Origin: Heliocidaris tuberculata
Lineage: Eukaryota; Echinodermata; Echinoidea; Camarodonta; Echinometridae
Assembly (NCBI GenBank): GCA_025618425.1
Contig: CM046847.1
Span: 15,187,968-15,251,967 of the forward strand
Direction: 5' to 3'
DNA length: 64,000 nucleotides
Below are positions 1 through 11,027 of the stretch, one piece after another. Position numbers and translations under genes: made by a program. Under the pieces are notes generated by a model, which made no database searches, was not told where the DNA came from, and saw only the letters and a list, made by a program, of their open reading frames with translations. Positions within the stretch are counted from its first letter, which is position 1. Every line of letters starts with the position of its first letter.

Positions 1-945
1 AGGCTTGATTAGGGCAGGTAATAACGTAATCAAAATTACGCTGTGTGTGTAGCGGGTATAAGTGTAAAACTAAAAGTGTCAAAGACGGTCAAGGAATGCC
101 GTGGTCTGTAATTCTATAGCCGGCATCCTAACCGCCAATGTACGTTGTATTGATTCGTTATCATAAACCAACTGATTTTTAAATCACATTTATCACGGTT
201 ATGTCTTTCAATGACCTTGTAAATATCCCTCCTCCCCCCCCCCCCCCCCCACTGATTCGCCTCCTCTCCTTTAAATAACAGACATCATGACATATGCTTT
301 TACATTAAAAAAAAAAAAAAAAACGAAAAAAAACTAACATCAACGCTCAAGTACATGACTTTCAGTCATGTTAAAAACAACCACTACCAGATAATTTTAT
401 GAAAGTAAATGATCATCACTGACGTGGTCAGTATTTACATAACACACTGAATATTCAAGAGTGATTGTCGCACAGCGTCATATCATTACCCATTGAACTT
501 GGGGAATCCCCAAATCAATCTTCATTGCTCCAATGGAGTGGGTATTCCCCTAATCCACGGCCTGGGCTGCTCTCTATCCCTGGCCGTGTGTATCGTACGT
601 ACCTGCGCGCCGCTCACTAATCAGCTTACAAATATAATATACACACAAATTACGCACGTACGGAAACAGAACCTGAGAACAGGGGAGGGTGAATTTGTGG
701 GGAAGAGGGAATTCGTAGGGATCAGCGCGCGCGCACGCACGCATGCATTCGAGAAAGGTGAAAGATTGAAACGACCATAAACTGGTCTAGTACAGTATTC
801 CCCAAGTGAAGAAACTCGATAAAACTGAAATTTGTCAAGTGCTTCATAGAAAGATAGATGTAATGAATATAATGTCTAAAGTAGGGTAATGAGCAAATGA
901 ACGGTTAAAATCATAATAATTCAAATTCATATGAATTAAAGATTT

Positions 946-989
946 ATACACACACACGCACACACACACACGCACGCACACACACACAC

Positions 990-1033
<44 letters not shown>
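946..1033. repeat. (CA)n(AT)n compound microsatellite
   Basis: A CA/CG dinucleotide run is followed by about 20 AT repeats. The orthologous tract in the second copy is 4416-4506 and has a longer AT part. The ORFs running through it are low-complexity artefacts. Confidence 0.95.
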
Positions 1034-1036
<3 letters not shown>

Positions 1037-1475
1037 ATCATTTATATTTCCTTTGTAGAGCTGTCGCGTAGTCGAGTGGATGGAAATCTTTACTGAAGAA
1101 GTTAATAAAGTACAAGTGAATTAATATTAAAATATAAAAATTATATCATAATTGTATAATGTTTGGGTAGCACATTTTACCCCTTGGCTTACTTATGGGC
1201 GCTTCCACAACTTCCAATGTGACAATTCCACACATCTGCATAAATCTGGGTTTTTTTAATTAACCTATAGCCATATGAAGCTTAATTGTTATGCAAGAAA
1301 TGTATTCATTACAAAAAGTAAAATTAATAATCAGTTACTGACTTCCTTCACTGAAATGTTATAAATTCAGAATGTTTGTTGTTGTTTTTTGTCTGTTGTT
1401 TTTTATAAGTTTAAACACAAAGTATACCAGATTCTTGGATAAATTCTGTTATCGAAATTCTTCTTGTTATGAGAT

Positions 1476-1827
1476 AATTCAGGTCAAATTTACATAGTAC
1501 AATCTTGAGTATTGTACGGTATTGCAAGGTATTTGTGTAATTAACACATGAATGGTACATTTCAGCATTTCAGCCACATAGAACAGATACTTAACAAGCT
1601 CCTCTATTATGTCTTGTCAAACAGGCGCAGATGGACAAGGGGTGTGTTTACATAATCCTGACAATATCATTTGACTACTTTTGAGAAAGCAATACAATTT
1701 TCAAAATTTGATAACTTATTAATTAATAATCAATTAATTAATAATAATTAATTATCATTTAACACCAAATTGCACCCCAAGAAAGTTACAATACTCAAGA
1801 TTGTACTATGTAAATTTGACCTGAATT
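1476..1827. mobile_element. MITE with about 40-bp terminal inverted repeats
   Basis: The left end aattcaggtcaaatttaca continues through tagtacaatcttgagtatt. Its exact reverse complement closes the element at 1785-1827. The interior is AT-rich and non-coding. The paralogous units at about 8400 and 10830 do not show this element, so it was inserted after those units diverged but before the recent 2.6-kb duplication. Confidence 0.8.
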
Positions 1828-2605
1828 GAATAACACACATTGGAGTTATTAACGTTATAATGCAAAAAAAAGAGTTTTCTCTACATCCAGAGCATTTTGG
1901 GCAACAAAGCTTGGTTTAGGGGCACTTTGGTTTTCAGGGCGTTGTACACATCCTTCCTGATGGAATTTTTTTTCAGTTTTTATATTTTTTCTAATGTACA
2001 TCCATACCTCTTCCTTCTGACAAAATTTGGCGCATATGTTAGATGGGGTGAAATCGACGACTTTGGGGCCCTTTTTTTAGGGGGGGGGGGCTCTGGGGGC
2101 CAAACCCGGCCGCTTCGTTCGAGCTGACAAGCTTTTTGTGAATGACATGGATAGTCTAAGTAACTTTAAGGGGTCAAATCTCATATGTAAAATGGCCGGG
2201 GTGAATATTCCAACAAGTAGTTGCTAGCAAAAAGAAGCAGTTCAGCTTGATTTCTTGCTAGCAGTCGCTTTCCCAGACTAGCAAAATGAAAGCTTACATT
2301 CCTATTCAAATTTTACTCAGCATCAAAAGGAAAGGTTTTGTTCTTGTACACAAAAGCTTGCCAGATTAGTAAATGCCTATTTGAAAAGGAGGAATTTTGT
2401 TTCATCATCAACCTTTTGTTTGTTATTTTGCAAGCTCCTCTGCTACAAGTTTACGTCTTTACTTGCATGGACTTGATGGAGATTAGAAATGTACTTTTTG
2501 CATATTAAACTGTCCTAACCACCTTTTTTTTCTAAAGCTAATAACAGAAATTACAGAAATATAAAAACAAACAAACATGAATTTAATCACGCATAATCAA
2601 TACTT

Positions 2606-3020
2606 TTAACCCTTTCAGGACAGTGATTATTTAAGGGCTAAATTGATCACATTTTGTTCTTCAAATTGGCAACAATAATATTTTTCTTTTAGTGCTACAT
2701 GGTTCAAATAAGGTGTAATGTCTTTGAAAACAATATACATGGTTAGAAATTTGTTGAATAGTTGAAAGAAATTGCCAATTTTAATGAAAAACAATGATTT
2801 GAAAACTCTCAATGTGTTGCCAATTTAAGGATCTCAAAGCTTATTCTTGTTTTTAAAATTCCTGGCATCAAACGCAATATGGTCATGCAATAAAAATGGA
2901 CATAGTGTGTGCAGAAAATTTTGCTCTTTCTACTGTGCATCTGGTATATTTTCTAGAGCTCTGGATCAAAAGTTATTGAGCCAAACCACAAAATGTGGTC
3001 AATTGTCTTGAAAGGGTTAA
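2606..3020. mobile_element. piggyBac-like MITE (TTAA target, CCCTTTCAGGACA ends)
   Basis: TTAA flanks both sides (2606-2609 and 3017-3020). The element starts CCCTTTCAGGACA and ends TGTCTTGAAAGGG, an imperfect 13-bp inverted repeat. TTAA targets with CCY-type termini are the hallmark of the piggyBac superfamily. At 407 bp with no ORF it must be mobilised in trans. Near-identical (46139-46546) and decayed (57785-58200) copies exist in this window. Confidence 0.85.
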
Positions 3021-3222
3021 TAACTGTCATATGGGTCAGTTCCCTTCAAAGGCTCGATTAGCGCAAGTAATGACGCAATCAAAATGATTCCTGGTGTGAG
3101 CAGGGCTTAGGGCCGTTCCACACGAGGCGTCATTGGTCGGGGGGGGGGGCATTTCATCAAGTGTCTTGTCTGTGATTTTTACCGACAATTTTTTTTCCCG
3201 CCAGCCCTCCAAAAGTCGCTCA

Positions 3223-3265
3223 GTGGTGGTGGTGGTGGTGTGGGGGGGGGGGGGGGGGGGGGGGG
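3223..3265. repeat. (GGT)n plus poly-G tract
   Basis: Six GGT units run into about 24 consecutive G residues (3242-3265). The tract could form a G-quadruplex on the plus strand. Confidence 0.9.
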
Positions 3266-4415
3266 CATGGCAAAATAAAAAAATTCCCCAGCGCTCCAAA
3301 AGTCTTGTGGGGGTATCATATATTATTGGGTCCACATTTCTCTGACAAGCAAAAAAAAACAAAACAAACAAATACAGGGGGATTTTTTTTCCCCGTCAAA
3401 AGTTGTCAAAGGGCAGTCTGCCCCCCCCCCCCCCCCGGTACGCTAGTGTGAACAGTGCATACATTTCGTTAGATTACTGCCTTCCCAGGCTTGATTAGGG
3501 CAGGTAATAACGTAATCAAAATTACGCTGTGTGTGTAGCGGGTATAAGTGTAAAACTAAAAGTGTCAAAGACGGTCAAGGAATGCCGTGGTCTGTAATTC
3601 TATAGCCGGCATCCTAACCGCCAATGTACGCTGTATTGATTCGTTATCATAAACCAACTGATTTTTAAATCACATTTATCACGGTTATGTCTTTCAATGA
3701 CCTTGTAAATATCCCTCCCCCCCCCCCCCACTGATTCGCCTCCTCTCCTTTAAATAACAGACATCATGACATATGCTTTTACATTAAAACAAAAAAAAAA
3801 CGAAAAAAAACTAACATCAACGCTCAAGTACATGACTTTCAGTCATGTTAAAAACAACCACTACCAGATAATTTTATGAAAGTAAATGATCATCACTGAC
3901 GTGGTCAGTATTTACATAACACACTGAATATTCAAGAGTGATTGTCGCACAGCGTCATATCATTACCCATTGAACTTGGGGAATCCCCAAATCAATCTTC
4001 ATTGCTCCAATGGAGTGGGTATTCCCCTAATCCACGGCCTGGGCTGCTCTCTATCCCTGGCCGTGTGTATCGTACGTACCTGCGCGCCGCTCACTAATCA
4101 GCTTACAAATATAATATACACACAAATTACGCACGTACGGAAACAGAACCTGAGAACAGGGGAGGGTGAATTTGTGGGGAAGAGGGAATTCGTAGGGATC
4201 AGCGCGCGCGCACGCATGCATTCGAGAAGGGTGAAAGATTGAAACGACCATAAACTGGTCTAGAATTCCCCAAGTGAAGAAACTCGATAAAACTGAAATT
4301 TGTCAAGTGCTTCATAGAAAGATAGATGTAATGAATATAATGTCTAAAGTAGGGTAATGAGCAAATGAACGGTTAAAATCATAATAATTCAAATTCATAT
4401 GAATTAAAGATTTAT

Positions 4416-4444
4416 ACACACACACGCACACACACACACGCACG

Positions 4445-4506
<62 letters not shown>
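4416..4506. repeat. (CA)n(AT)n compound microsatellite, second copy
   Basis: This is the same compound tract as at 946-1033, with an expanded AT portion. The length difference is one of the main changes between the two 2.6-kb copies. Confidence 0.95.
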
Positions 4507-4509
<3 letters not shown>

Positions 4510-4950
4510 ATCATTTATATTTCCTTTGTAGAGCTGTCGCGTAGTCGAGTGGATGGAAATCTTTACTGAAGAAGTTAATAAAGTACAAGTGAATTAATAT
4601 TAAAATATAAAAATTATATCATAATTGTATAATGTTTGGGTAGCACGTTTTACCCCTTGGCTTACTTATGGGCGCTTCCACAACTTCCAATGTGACAATT
4701 CCACACATCTGCATAAATCTGGGGTTTTTTTTAATTAACCTATAGCCATATGAAGCTTAATTGTTATGCAAGAAATGTATTCATTACAAAAAGTAAAATT
4801 AGTAATCAGTTACTGACTTCCTTCACTGAAATGTTATAAATTCAGAATGTTTGTTGTTGTTTTTTGTCTGTTGTTTTTTATAAGTTTAAACACAAAGTAT
4901 ACCAGATTCTTGGATAAATTCTGTTATCGAAATTCTTCTTGTTATGAGAT

Positions 4951-5284
4951 AATTCAGGTCAAATTTACATAGTACAATCTTGAGTATTGTACGGTATTGC
5001 AAGGTATTTGTGTAATTAACACATGAATGGTACATTTCAGCATTTCAGCCACATAGAACAGATACTTAACAAGCTCCTCTATTATGTCTTGTCAAACAGG
5101 CGCAGATGGACAAGGGGTGTGTTTACATAATCCTGACAATATCATTTGACTACTTTTGAGAAAGCAATACAATTTTCAAAATTTGATAACTTATTATTGA
5201 AAAATTAATTATCATTTAACACCAAATTGCACCCCAAGAAAGTTACAATACTCAAGATTGTACTATGTAAATTTGACCTGAATT
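4951..5284. mobile_element. MITE with about 40-bp TIRs, second copy
   Basis: This is the duplicate of the element at 1476-1827. The terminal inverted repeats are intact. The central 'attaattaataatca' repeats are shortened relative to the first copy. Confidence 0.8.
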
Positions 5285-6075
5285 GAATAACACACATTGG
5301 AGTTATTAACGTTATAATGCAAAAAAAGAGTTTTCTCTACATCCAGAGCATTTTGGCAGCAAAGCTTGGTTTAGGGGCACTTTGGTTTTCAGGGGCGTTT
5401 TACACATCCTTCCTGATGGAATTTTTTTTCAGTTTTTATATTTTTCTAATGTACATCCATACCTCTTCCTTCTGACAAAATTTGGCGCTTATGTTAGACG
5501 GGTGAAATCGACGACTTTGGGGCCCTTTTTTTAGGGGGGGGGCTCTGGGGGCCAAACCCGGCCGCTTCGTTCGAGCTGACAAGCTTTTTGTGAATGACAT
5601 GGATAGTCTAAGTAACTTTAAGGGGTCAAATCTCATATGTAAAATGGCCGGGGTGAATATTCCAACAAGTAGTTGCTAGCAAAAAGAAGCAGTTCAGCTT
5701 GATTTCTTGCTAGCAGTCGCTTTCCCAGACTAGCAAAATGAAAGCTTACATTCCTATTCAAATTTTACTCAGCATCAAAAGGAAAGGTTTTGTTCTTGTA
5801 CACAAAAGCTTGCCAGATTAGTAAATGCCTATTTGAAAAGGAGGAATTTTGTTTCATCATCAACCTTTTGTTTGTTATTTTGCAAGCTCCTCTGCTACAA
5901 GTTTACGTCTTTACTTGCATGGACTTGATGGAGATTAGAAATGTACTTTTTGCATATTAAACTGTCCTAACCACCTTTTTTTTCTAAAGCTAATAACAGA
6001 AATTACAGAAATATAAAAAAAAAACATGAATTTAATCACGCATAAATCAGTTTTGTCAGATTTAACAGCAGTTAG

Positions 6076-6372
6076 TCAAATCGCTCTCTGCCACCACTTT
6101 GGAAAGTGAGCAGGGAGAGAAAAACTTTTGACTAAGCTTATGCCTCGGCGCGCAACCCGCATTTGTGATATTTCCTTCAAGGCAGTTTGAGCCGGAATGT
6201 ATAAACCTATAGATGTCAAACAATACCAGCAGCTAATCCGAATGCCTGACATAGCAAGAACCCTAGCTACTATTTGTAGCCCATTATTTTGACGTTGATT
6301 TTTTAAAGCTGCAGGCAAAATATTAGAAAAAGCGTTTGCTAGGCCTTTACTAGTTTTATAGATACGGCCCAA
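6076..6372 (-). CDS. Unrecognised 98-residue ORF, possible mobile-element fragment
   Basis: An ATG-initiated frame (MGRIYKTSKGLANAFSNILP) runs to a stop with no low-complexity sequence and balanced composition, unlike almost all other ORFs here. It contains a hydrophobic stretch around residues 40-60 (GIRISCWYCLTSIGLYIP) and ends KWWQRAI. I do not recognise the family. It occupies nearly the whole insertion between the end of unit A (6045) and the start of the next paralogous unit (about 6376). That position suggests a piece of a transposon gene rather than a host gene. Splice sites were not found. Confidence 0.3.
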   Translation of the reverse strand: MGRIYKTSKGLANAFSNILPAALKNQRQNNGLQIVARVLAMSGIRISCWYCLTSIGLYIPAQTALKEISQMRVARRGISLVKSFSLPAHFPKWWQRAI

Positions 6373-6375
6373 TGA

Positions 6376-8524
6376 TTTTCATTACGGAGAAATACATGCA
6401 GATGCAGCAAAGGAAACGTTCACAATATAGGTATCTTATCTACGTTTGTCTATTTGTTTACATCATGTTAGTACTACCTCGTTTATGCCTTCGTCCCTGT
6501 ACTTATTCTGAATATGTATGTTTCTTGTGTCTGAATGTTTTGTTACACTGTTCTTTTTCGTATCTGTTACACCTTATATTACTTTGCAACTGCAGATTGT
6601 ATCCTACGTCACTCATTTTCTGTAAGTATGCTTCCTTCCATTTTGAATAATTAAGTTGTTTGTTTCTTTTTAAAGAGTCGAGTAACAATCATGACGATAA
6701 CAATATAACACACATACTCAAGGCACACAGATAAGAAAGATAATGATGAAAATTAGTAATATGTTTGAAAAATGTAAAACAAAAGACGGTCAAGGGGTGG
6801 CCATGAGCCATATACTTCAGTCTTCAAATCGAGTTAAGGTAAAGAATGTGTTGATAATCCAACTTGCAGAGGTTGGCCCATGGCCTCCGGACCGCCAACG
6901 TGTGAAAGGAATACCCTCCTTTATAAACTAGTCATCTTATTCCTTATGTCTGTCTTAGTTAGATATTTAAATTTCACTAAATTTGCGTATTCAAATTGTA
7001 AAATGGTTCTAAATAGACCGGTTTTGCAATCGTAACACTTTGCATGTATTTTTAATCAATAACTGATTTCATCATTGATAGCAGCAAATTAAAAAACGAT
7101 GTGATTTCTCAGAAAGGCTATCACTAGTACAAAACTGGTTCATTTCCATTTGCATAACTACTAAATATTCAAGAGTCAGGATTTAAGAATATTATATTTT
7201 TTACATGACTTTGGGGAATCCCCAACCAATAAACTCGTAGACGACCAAAGTGTAAGCGATCGCTTGCTCCGCGCACTTCCTATCTACATGTATATACAAA
7301 CTAGATGCTGAAAGCAATAGCGGAGAAATGTAGTGAGGAGTACATGCGCCTGGATTTCAAAGCTATGTGCAGATTATTTTAACGTTCCTTTCGGAGTTCC
7401 TATTTTCAAGTTCCTCGAAATCACAATCGCAGACTTTTATATGAGACACGATATGCAGGTATGAATATTTTTTGGAAATTGCATTTGTTCATTAAAGATG
7501 AAGTTGAGTTCTGGTCACGAAATTACATTGTGAAAGAAACTGTCTCCCAATAATCGGGAAATATTGATTATTGTAGTCAATAAAACCAGGTGTTGTACTG
7601 TGAGGATTTGGAATTATCAAAATGATAAGAAATTGACTCAATCCAACTGAAAAGCACATGCACTGCACACAGAAATGGGTATATGGGACTAAACCTCCGA
7701 TGTGGCATGAATGTTTAGTCCGAACACTTCAGCTATTTCTCGTCATTATCATGATTATTTCAGATACGGGGGCATTGGAGAGCAATCATATCTACTATGA
7801 TATTCTTCATAAAATATTCTGACATAAAAAGAATGAGAAAGCTCACAAATTACTCTTCATCTTTACCAAAACTCAAGATTGTATTTAATGTTCGGAGGTT
7901 GACGTGTAAAAAGATAGACGTGCAAAAGATTTACATATACAGAAATCTTCTTGAGAAATTGTTGAATATAATTTTTTCAGTAACGGATCCAAAATTTAAT
8001 AGAGGGGGCACGAGCTCCATTCAACACCCCCTCTCCATCCCGCCACCTTATTATAATGTTACGAGACTCTATGAAAACGCCTTTTCCTTGCATTTCAAAA
8101 TTCGTTATAAATGTAGTTTGCATGATGAGGAGCGTGGTTGAAGAAAATGTGTCTACTTGTATGTGTTTCTAACCAATTCTTTTTAAAATTCTTTTAGTAT
8201 CAGGCTAATTTTCCTTTCTTGTAAAATAATATTGGACCTAAAGCCATGTGAATCTTTTTTATGCAACAAATGTCTTTATCACAAAGAGAAACAAAGAGAA
8301 ACATAGTAATCAGTTTCTGACTGAAATGTTTTAATTCTGAATGTTGTTGTTTTAGTTGTTGTTTTCCATAAGTTTAAAAATAAAGTATGCCAAATTCTTG
8401 GAGTAATTCTGTTATCGAAATTATTCTTGATAATCTGACTTACAACACCCTTTTTGCCGTTCAAAACTGAACAGCTACATCAACACTAATACCATCCAAT
8501 CCACAAATGCCACATTGATTGTCA
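6376..8524 (+). repeat. Unit B of the paralogous array
   Basis: Landmarks shared with the other units appear in the same order. They are 'acggagaaatacatgcag', 'cttgtgtctgaatgttttg', 'gcttcc-ttttgaataatta', 'gacggtcaaggggtggcc', 'accgccaa', 'tattcaagag', 'ttggggaatcccca' and, near the end, 'atgcaacaaatgtctttatc'. The unit is about 2.1 kb and contains a TTAA element (7492-7866). It is strongly diverged from unit A. No gene is recognised. Confidence 0.7.
7492..7866 (+). mobile_element. TTAA-bounded repeat element, family shared with 36345-36730
   Basis: It begins TTAAAGATGAAGTTGAGTTC and ends near 'tcttcatcttta', an imperfect inverted terminus. The body (for example 'gataagaaattgac' and 'aaacattcatgcc' on the other strand) aligns with the reverse complement of 36345-36730. 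The ORF inside is not conserved. It is probably a non-autonomous DNA element. Confidence 0.6.
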
Positions 8525-10818
8525 ATACGGAGAATATACAGATTTAGCAAAGGAAACGTTGTTTATGATAGGTATTTACCTACGTTTATTTGTTTTTTTG
8601 TTTTTTGCTTCATTTTAGTATAGGTTTTCCTGGTCAAATTCATCAAAACAGCAGCCGAATTGATGCACAGTCGCTCGATTTTATTTGAATTTGAATGCTC
8701 ATCAAGATCAACATTCAATTGCTTAAAGGAGCATTTGATTTGATTTTTAGGGCAAGCGATAGCATACTTTCATCATGCATGTTGATAGAATGAGTATTCA
8801 AATTAGAATTTTACCCAATGAGCATTCAAATTCACGGGAGCTTTGGATCGCGAACATTTGGGAATTCGAATTCATCAATAGACAAGCATGTTCGCGATTT
8901 AAGCAATGGATTTAACAATGCACTCCTTCCCTTCGAATTTTCCAATTGTTTTTACATGATAAGATTTAGAAACAATATGAAAAGTCGTGTTCTTGCTATA
9001 TATAAATCAAGAATAGATGATAATGATGAACAATGATACAAAAAAGTAAAATCATGGAACAAAACAAAGTTGATAAACAAAAGCAAGCGCCGTGTAACGA
9101 TTTCTGACTGTATGAAATGGGGTTGCTCGAGCCCCCTGAGCCCCCTCCTATTTCGGGGGCCCTGTGATAAACTAAAAGAAGAAATAACAAAGCGAGTGGT
9201 AAACTTAAAGATAAGATTAGACAAAATAAAAAAAGACACACAATATATTGTGTGATAGCATATCATATCATGTGAAAGGCTACTTTGAATACGCTGTACA
9301 CAGTTGGAATGATACAGTGTATGAAAAGCTAAGAGTAGTCAATAATGTATTTTTACACCTTATAATTAGATGGCTACATCATCTTGCAACAGCAAATTAA
9401 ATTTGAAAACAACACAATGGTTTAATGACGACAAACAATTTGAAGATAAAAGAATAAAAACGGCAAAACCCTGCTATTTTATGTACTTCTTTAACCGTTT
9501 TGAAAATGAATGAACATACTGCTAACTTGACTGCCTATTAGTGAAATGGAAAGTAAAACTCGGGCAAGAATTTGAATGACGCTTTGGCCTCTTTAATTGA
9601 ACGACCATAAATTAATTTGGATGTTCGAAAAACATTTTCGCATGCTGTAAAATAATGTGAACGACTGAAAAAATTAATTTGAACCAAAGGAGTAAACAGG
9701 ATGAGCAAATCGTTTGAAAATGAATGTGAAAGCTAATTTTGCAAATTTGACCGGGAAAACCTATATTACCTCTTTTTTATGTCCTTTAATTTGTCCCTCT
9801 AAATCTTCTGAATATTTTGCTTCTTGTGTCTGAATGTTTGTTACCCTGTATTTTTTCGTAAATTAGTTATGTTACTTTGCAACCGCAGATGAATAAAGTA
9901 GATAAAAAATAAAGTACTAATCAATAAGACAGTCAAGGGGTAACCATAAGCCTATGCTCCTGTCCTCTACCATTCAGAAGAAGGCGCATTATTCTGGGGG
10001 ACAGGAGCAGGGGCTCATGGCCTCCAAACCGCCAATTAGATGGGCTGAATACATTCCCTTATAAAGTACTCACTTTATTTCCCACGTCTGTCACAGTTAG
10101 CTATTTAAATTTAACTAAAATTGTATTTTCAAAGGGTAAAATTAGTTCTAATTAGACCCGTTTATACAATAGTAACAATCTGCATATATTATTTTAATTA
10201 ATATTAAATTGCGTAATTGATATACAGCTAATCTTAAACGATATGGTATATATGAAAGGGAGTTACTTGTACAAATGTTGTTATTTTGCATATCTACTGA
10301 ATATTCAAGAATAAAAATTTCTGAATTTGGGGAATCCCCAAATCAACAAACGAGCGGGTATACCCACGAATGAAGGGCTCGATGAAACAGAAATGTATCA
10401 TAGACAGATAGATGACATGAATATAATGTCTAAAGTATGAGCAAATGAGCGCTTAAAATAATGTAAATCCCGGAAAGTAAACTATGTATATGAATATTAT
10501 TTAGATTTCTTTTGTATAAGTGTCGTAGTAGAATGGTTGGAAATCCTTGCTGGAGAAAATAATGAAGTACAAGTGAATTTATGTTGAAATGATATTATAG
10601 TATGATATTTGGGTACCACGTTTTACCCCTTGGCTTACTAACGGGTACTTCCACAACTTCTACAATGCCACATATCTGCATAATTCTTTTTAGAACCTGT
10701 ATAACCCTATGAATCATAGGTTTTACGCAACAAATGTCTTCATCACAAAAAGTGAAAAATAATGAGCAGTTGCTGATTTCCTTCAATGAAGTGTTGCAAA
10801 TTTAGAATGTTGTTGATT
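8525..10818 (+). repeat. Unit C of the paralogous array
   Basis: The unit starts with 'caatacggagaatatacag' as unit D does ('cagtaccgagaattatacag' at 10819). It carries the same ordered landmarks: 'cagtcaaggggtaaccat' at 9930, 'accgccaat' at 10029, 'tttggggaatccccaaatc' at 10324, 'ttttaccccttggcttact' at 10620. It is interrupted by a 1.15-kb inverted-repeat element at 8619-9765. No gene is recognised. Confidence 0.7.
8619..9765. mobile_element. 1.15-kb DNA element with TATAGGTTTTCC ends
   Basis: The left end reads TATAGGTTTTCCTGGTCAAA and the right end is its reverse complement with one difference (TTTGACCGGGAAAACCTATA). Paralogous units lack the insert between 'tttatt/ttagta' and 'cctc/ctacttctt', which gives an empty site consistent with a TA target. 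The interior repeats words such as 'gaatttgaatgctcat' and 'gagcattcaaattc' in both orientations and has no transposase, so it is a non-autonomous element. Confidence 0.7.
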
Positions 10819-11027
10819 GTCAGTACCGAGAATTATACAGATGAGGTAAAGGAAACGTTGTTTATGATAAGTTATTTATCTACACGATCTATGTTTGTTT
10901 GTTTGTTTGCCTCAGTTTATTACTACTTCTTCTTTATATCCTTTAATTTGTCCCACCAATTGTTTTGAATAATATGCTTCTTGTGTCTGAATGTTTTGTT
11001 ACCATAATTTATATCTGTTATATTACT

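Larger units (their letters stand above)
1..2597 (+). repeat. Unit A, first copy of a 2.6-kb direct duplication
   Basis: The segment from the window edge to 'cacgcataa' at 2597 recurs at 3487-6045 in the same order and orientation, including microsatellites, with only scattered differences. The first copy is cut by the window edge or starts exactly there. It has no recognisable gene. It contains a poly-C tract (about 234-250), an alternating purine-pyrimidine stretch gcgcgcgcgcacgcacg (725-742), a (CA)n/(AT)n tract and an inverted-repeat element (1476-1827). Short ORFs in it are not supported by any protein feature. The part at about 2010-2195 is also found at 26080-26275. Confidence 0.92.
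2598..3486. other. Spacer between the two 2.6-kb copies
   Basis: It contains a TTAA-bounded piggyBac-like MITE (2606-3020). Next comes a 45-bp diverged copy of the duplication's own first bases (aggctcgattagcgcaagt at 3051). After that comes a segment with poly-G, (GGT)n and poly-C tracts (3140-3437). The 45-bp motif also recurs at 33306-33347. No gene is visible. Confidence 0.7.
3487..6045 (+). repeat. Unit A, second copy of the 2.6-kb duplication
   Basis: This is nearly identical to 1-2597. By eye the differences are mainly homopolymer lengths, AT-repeat length, an 18-bp-scale loss in the centre of the inner inverted-repeat element, and rare substitutions such as tacgTtgta versus tacgCtgta near the start. 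The very high identity, extending into non-coding simple repeats, implies a recent duplication or a haplotype left in tandem by assembly. No gene is recognised. Confidence 0.92.

Noticed and set aside
493..780. 95-residue ORF conserved in the second duplicate (3970-4242)
   Set aside because: The conservation only reflects the recent 2.6-kb duplication; the second copy is truncated by a small deletion and no domain is present.
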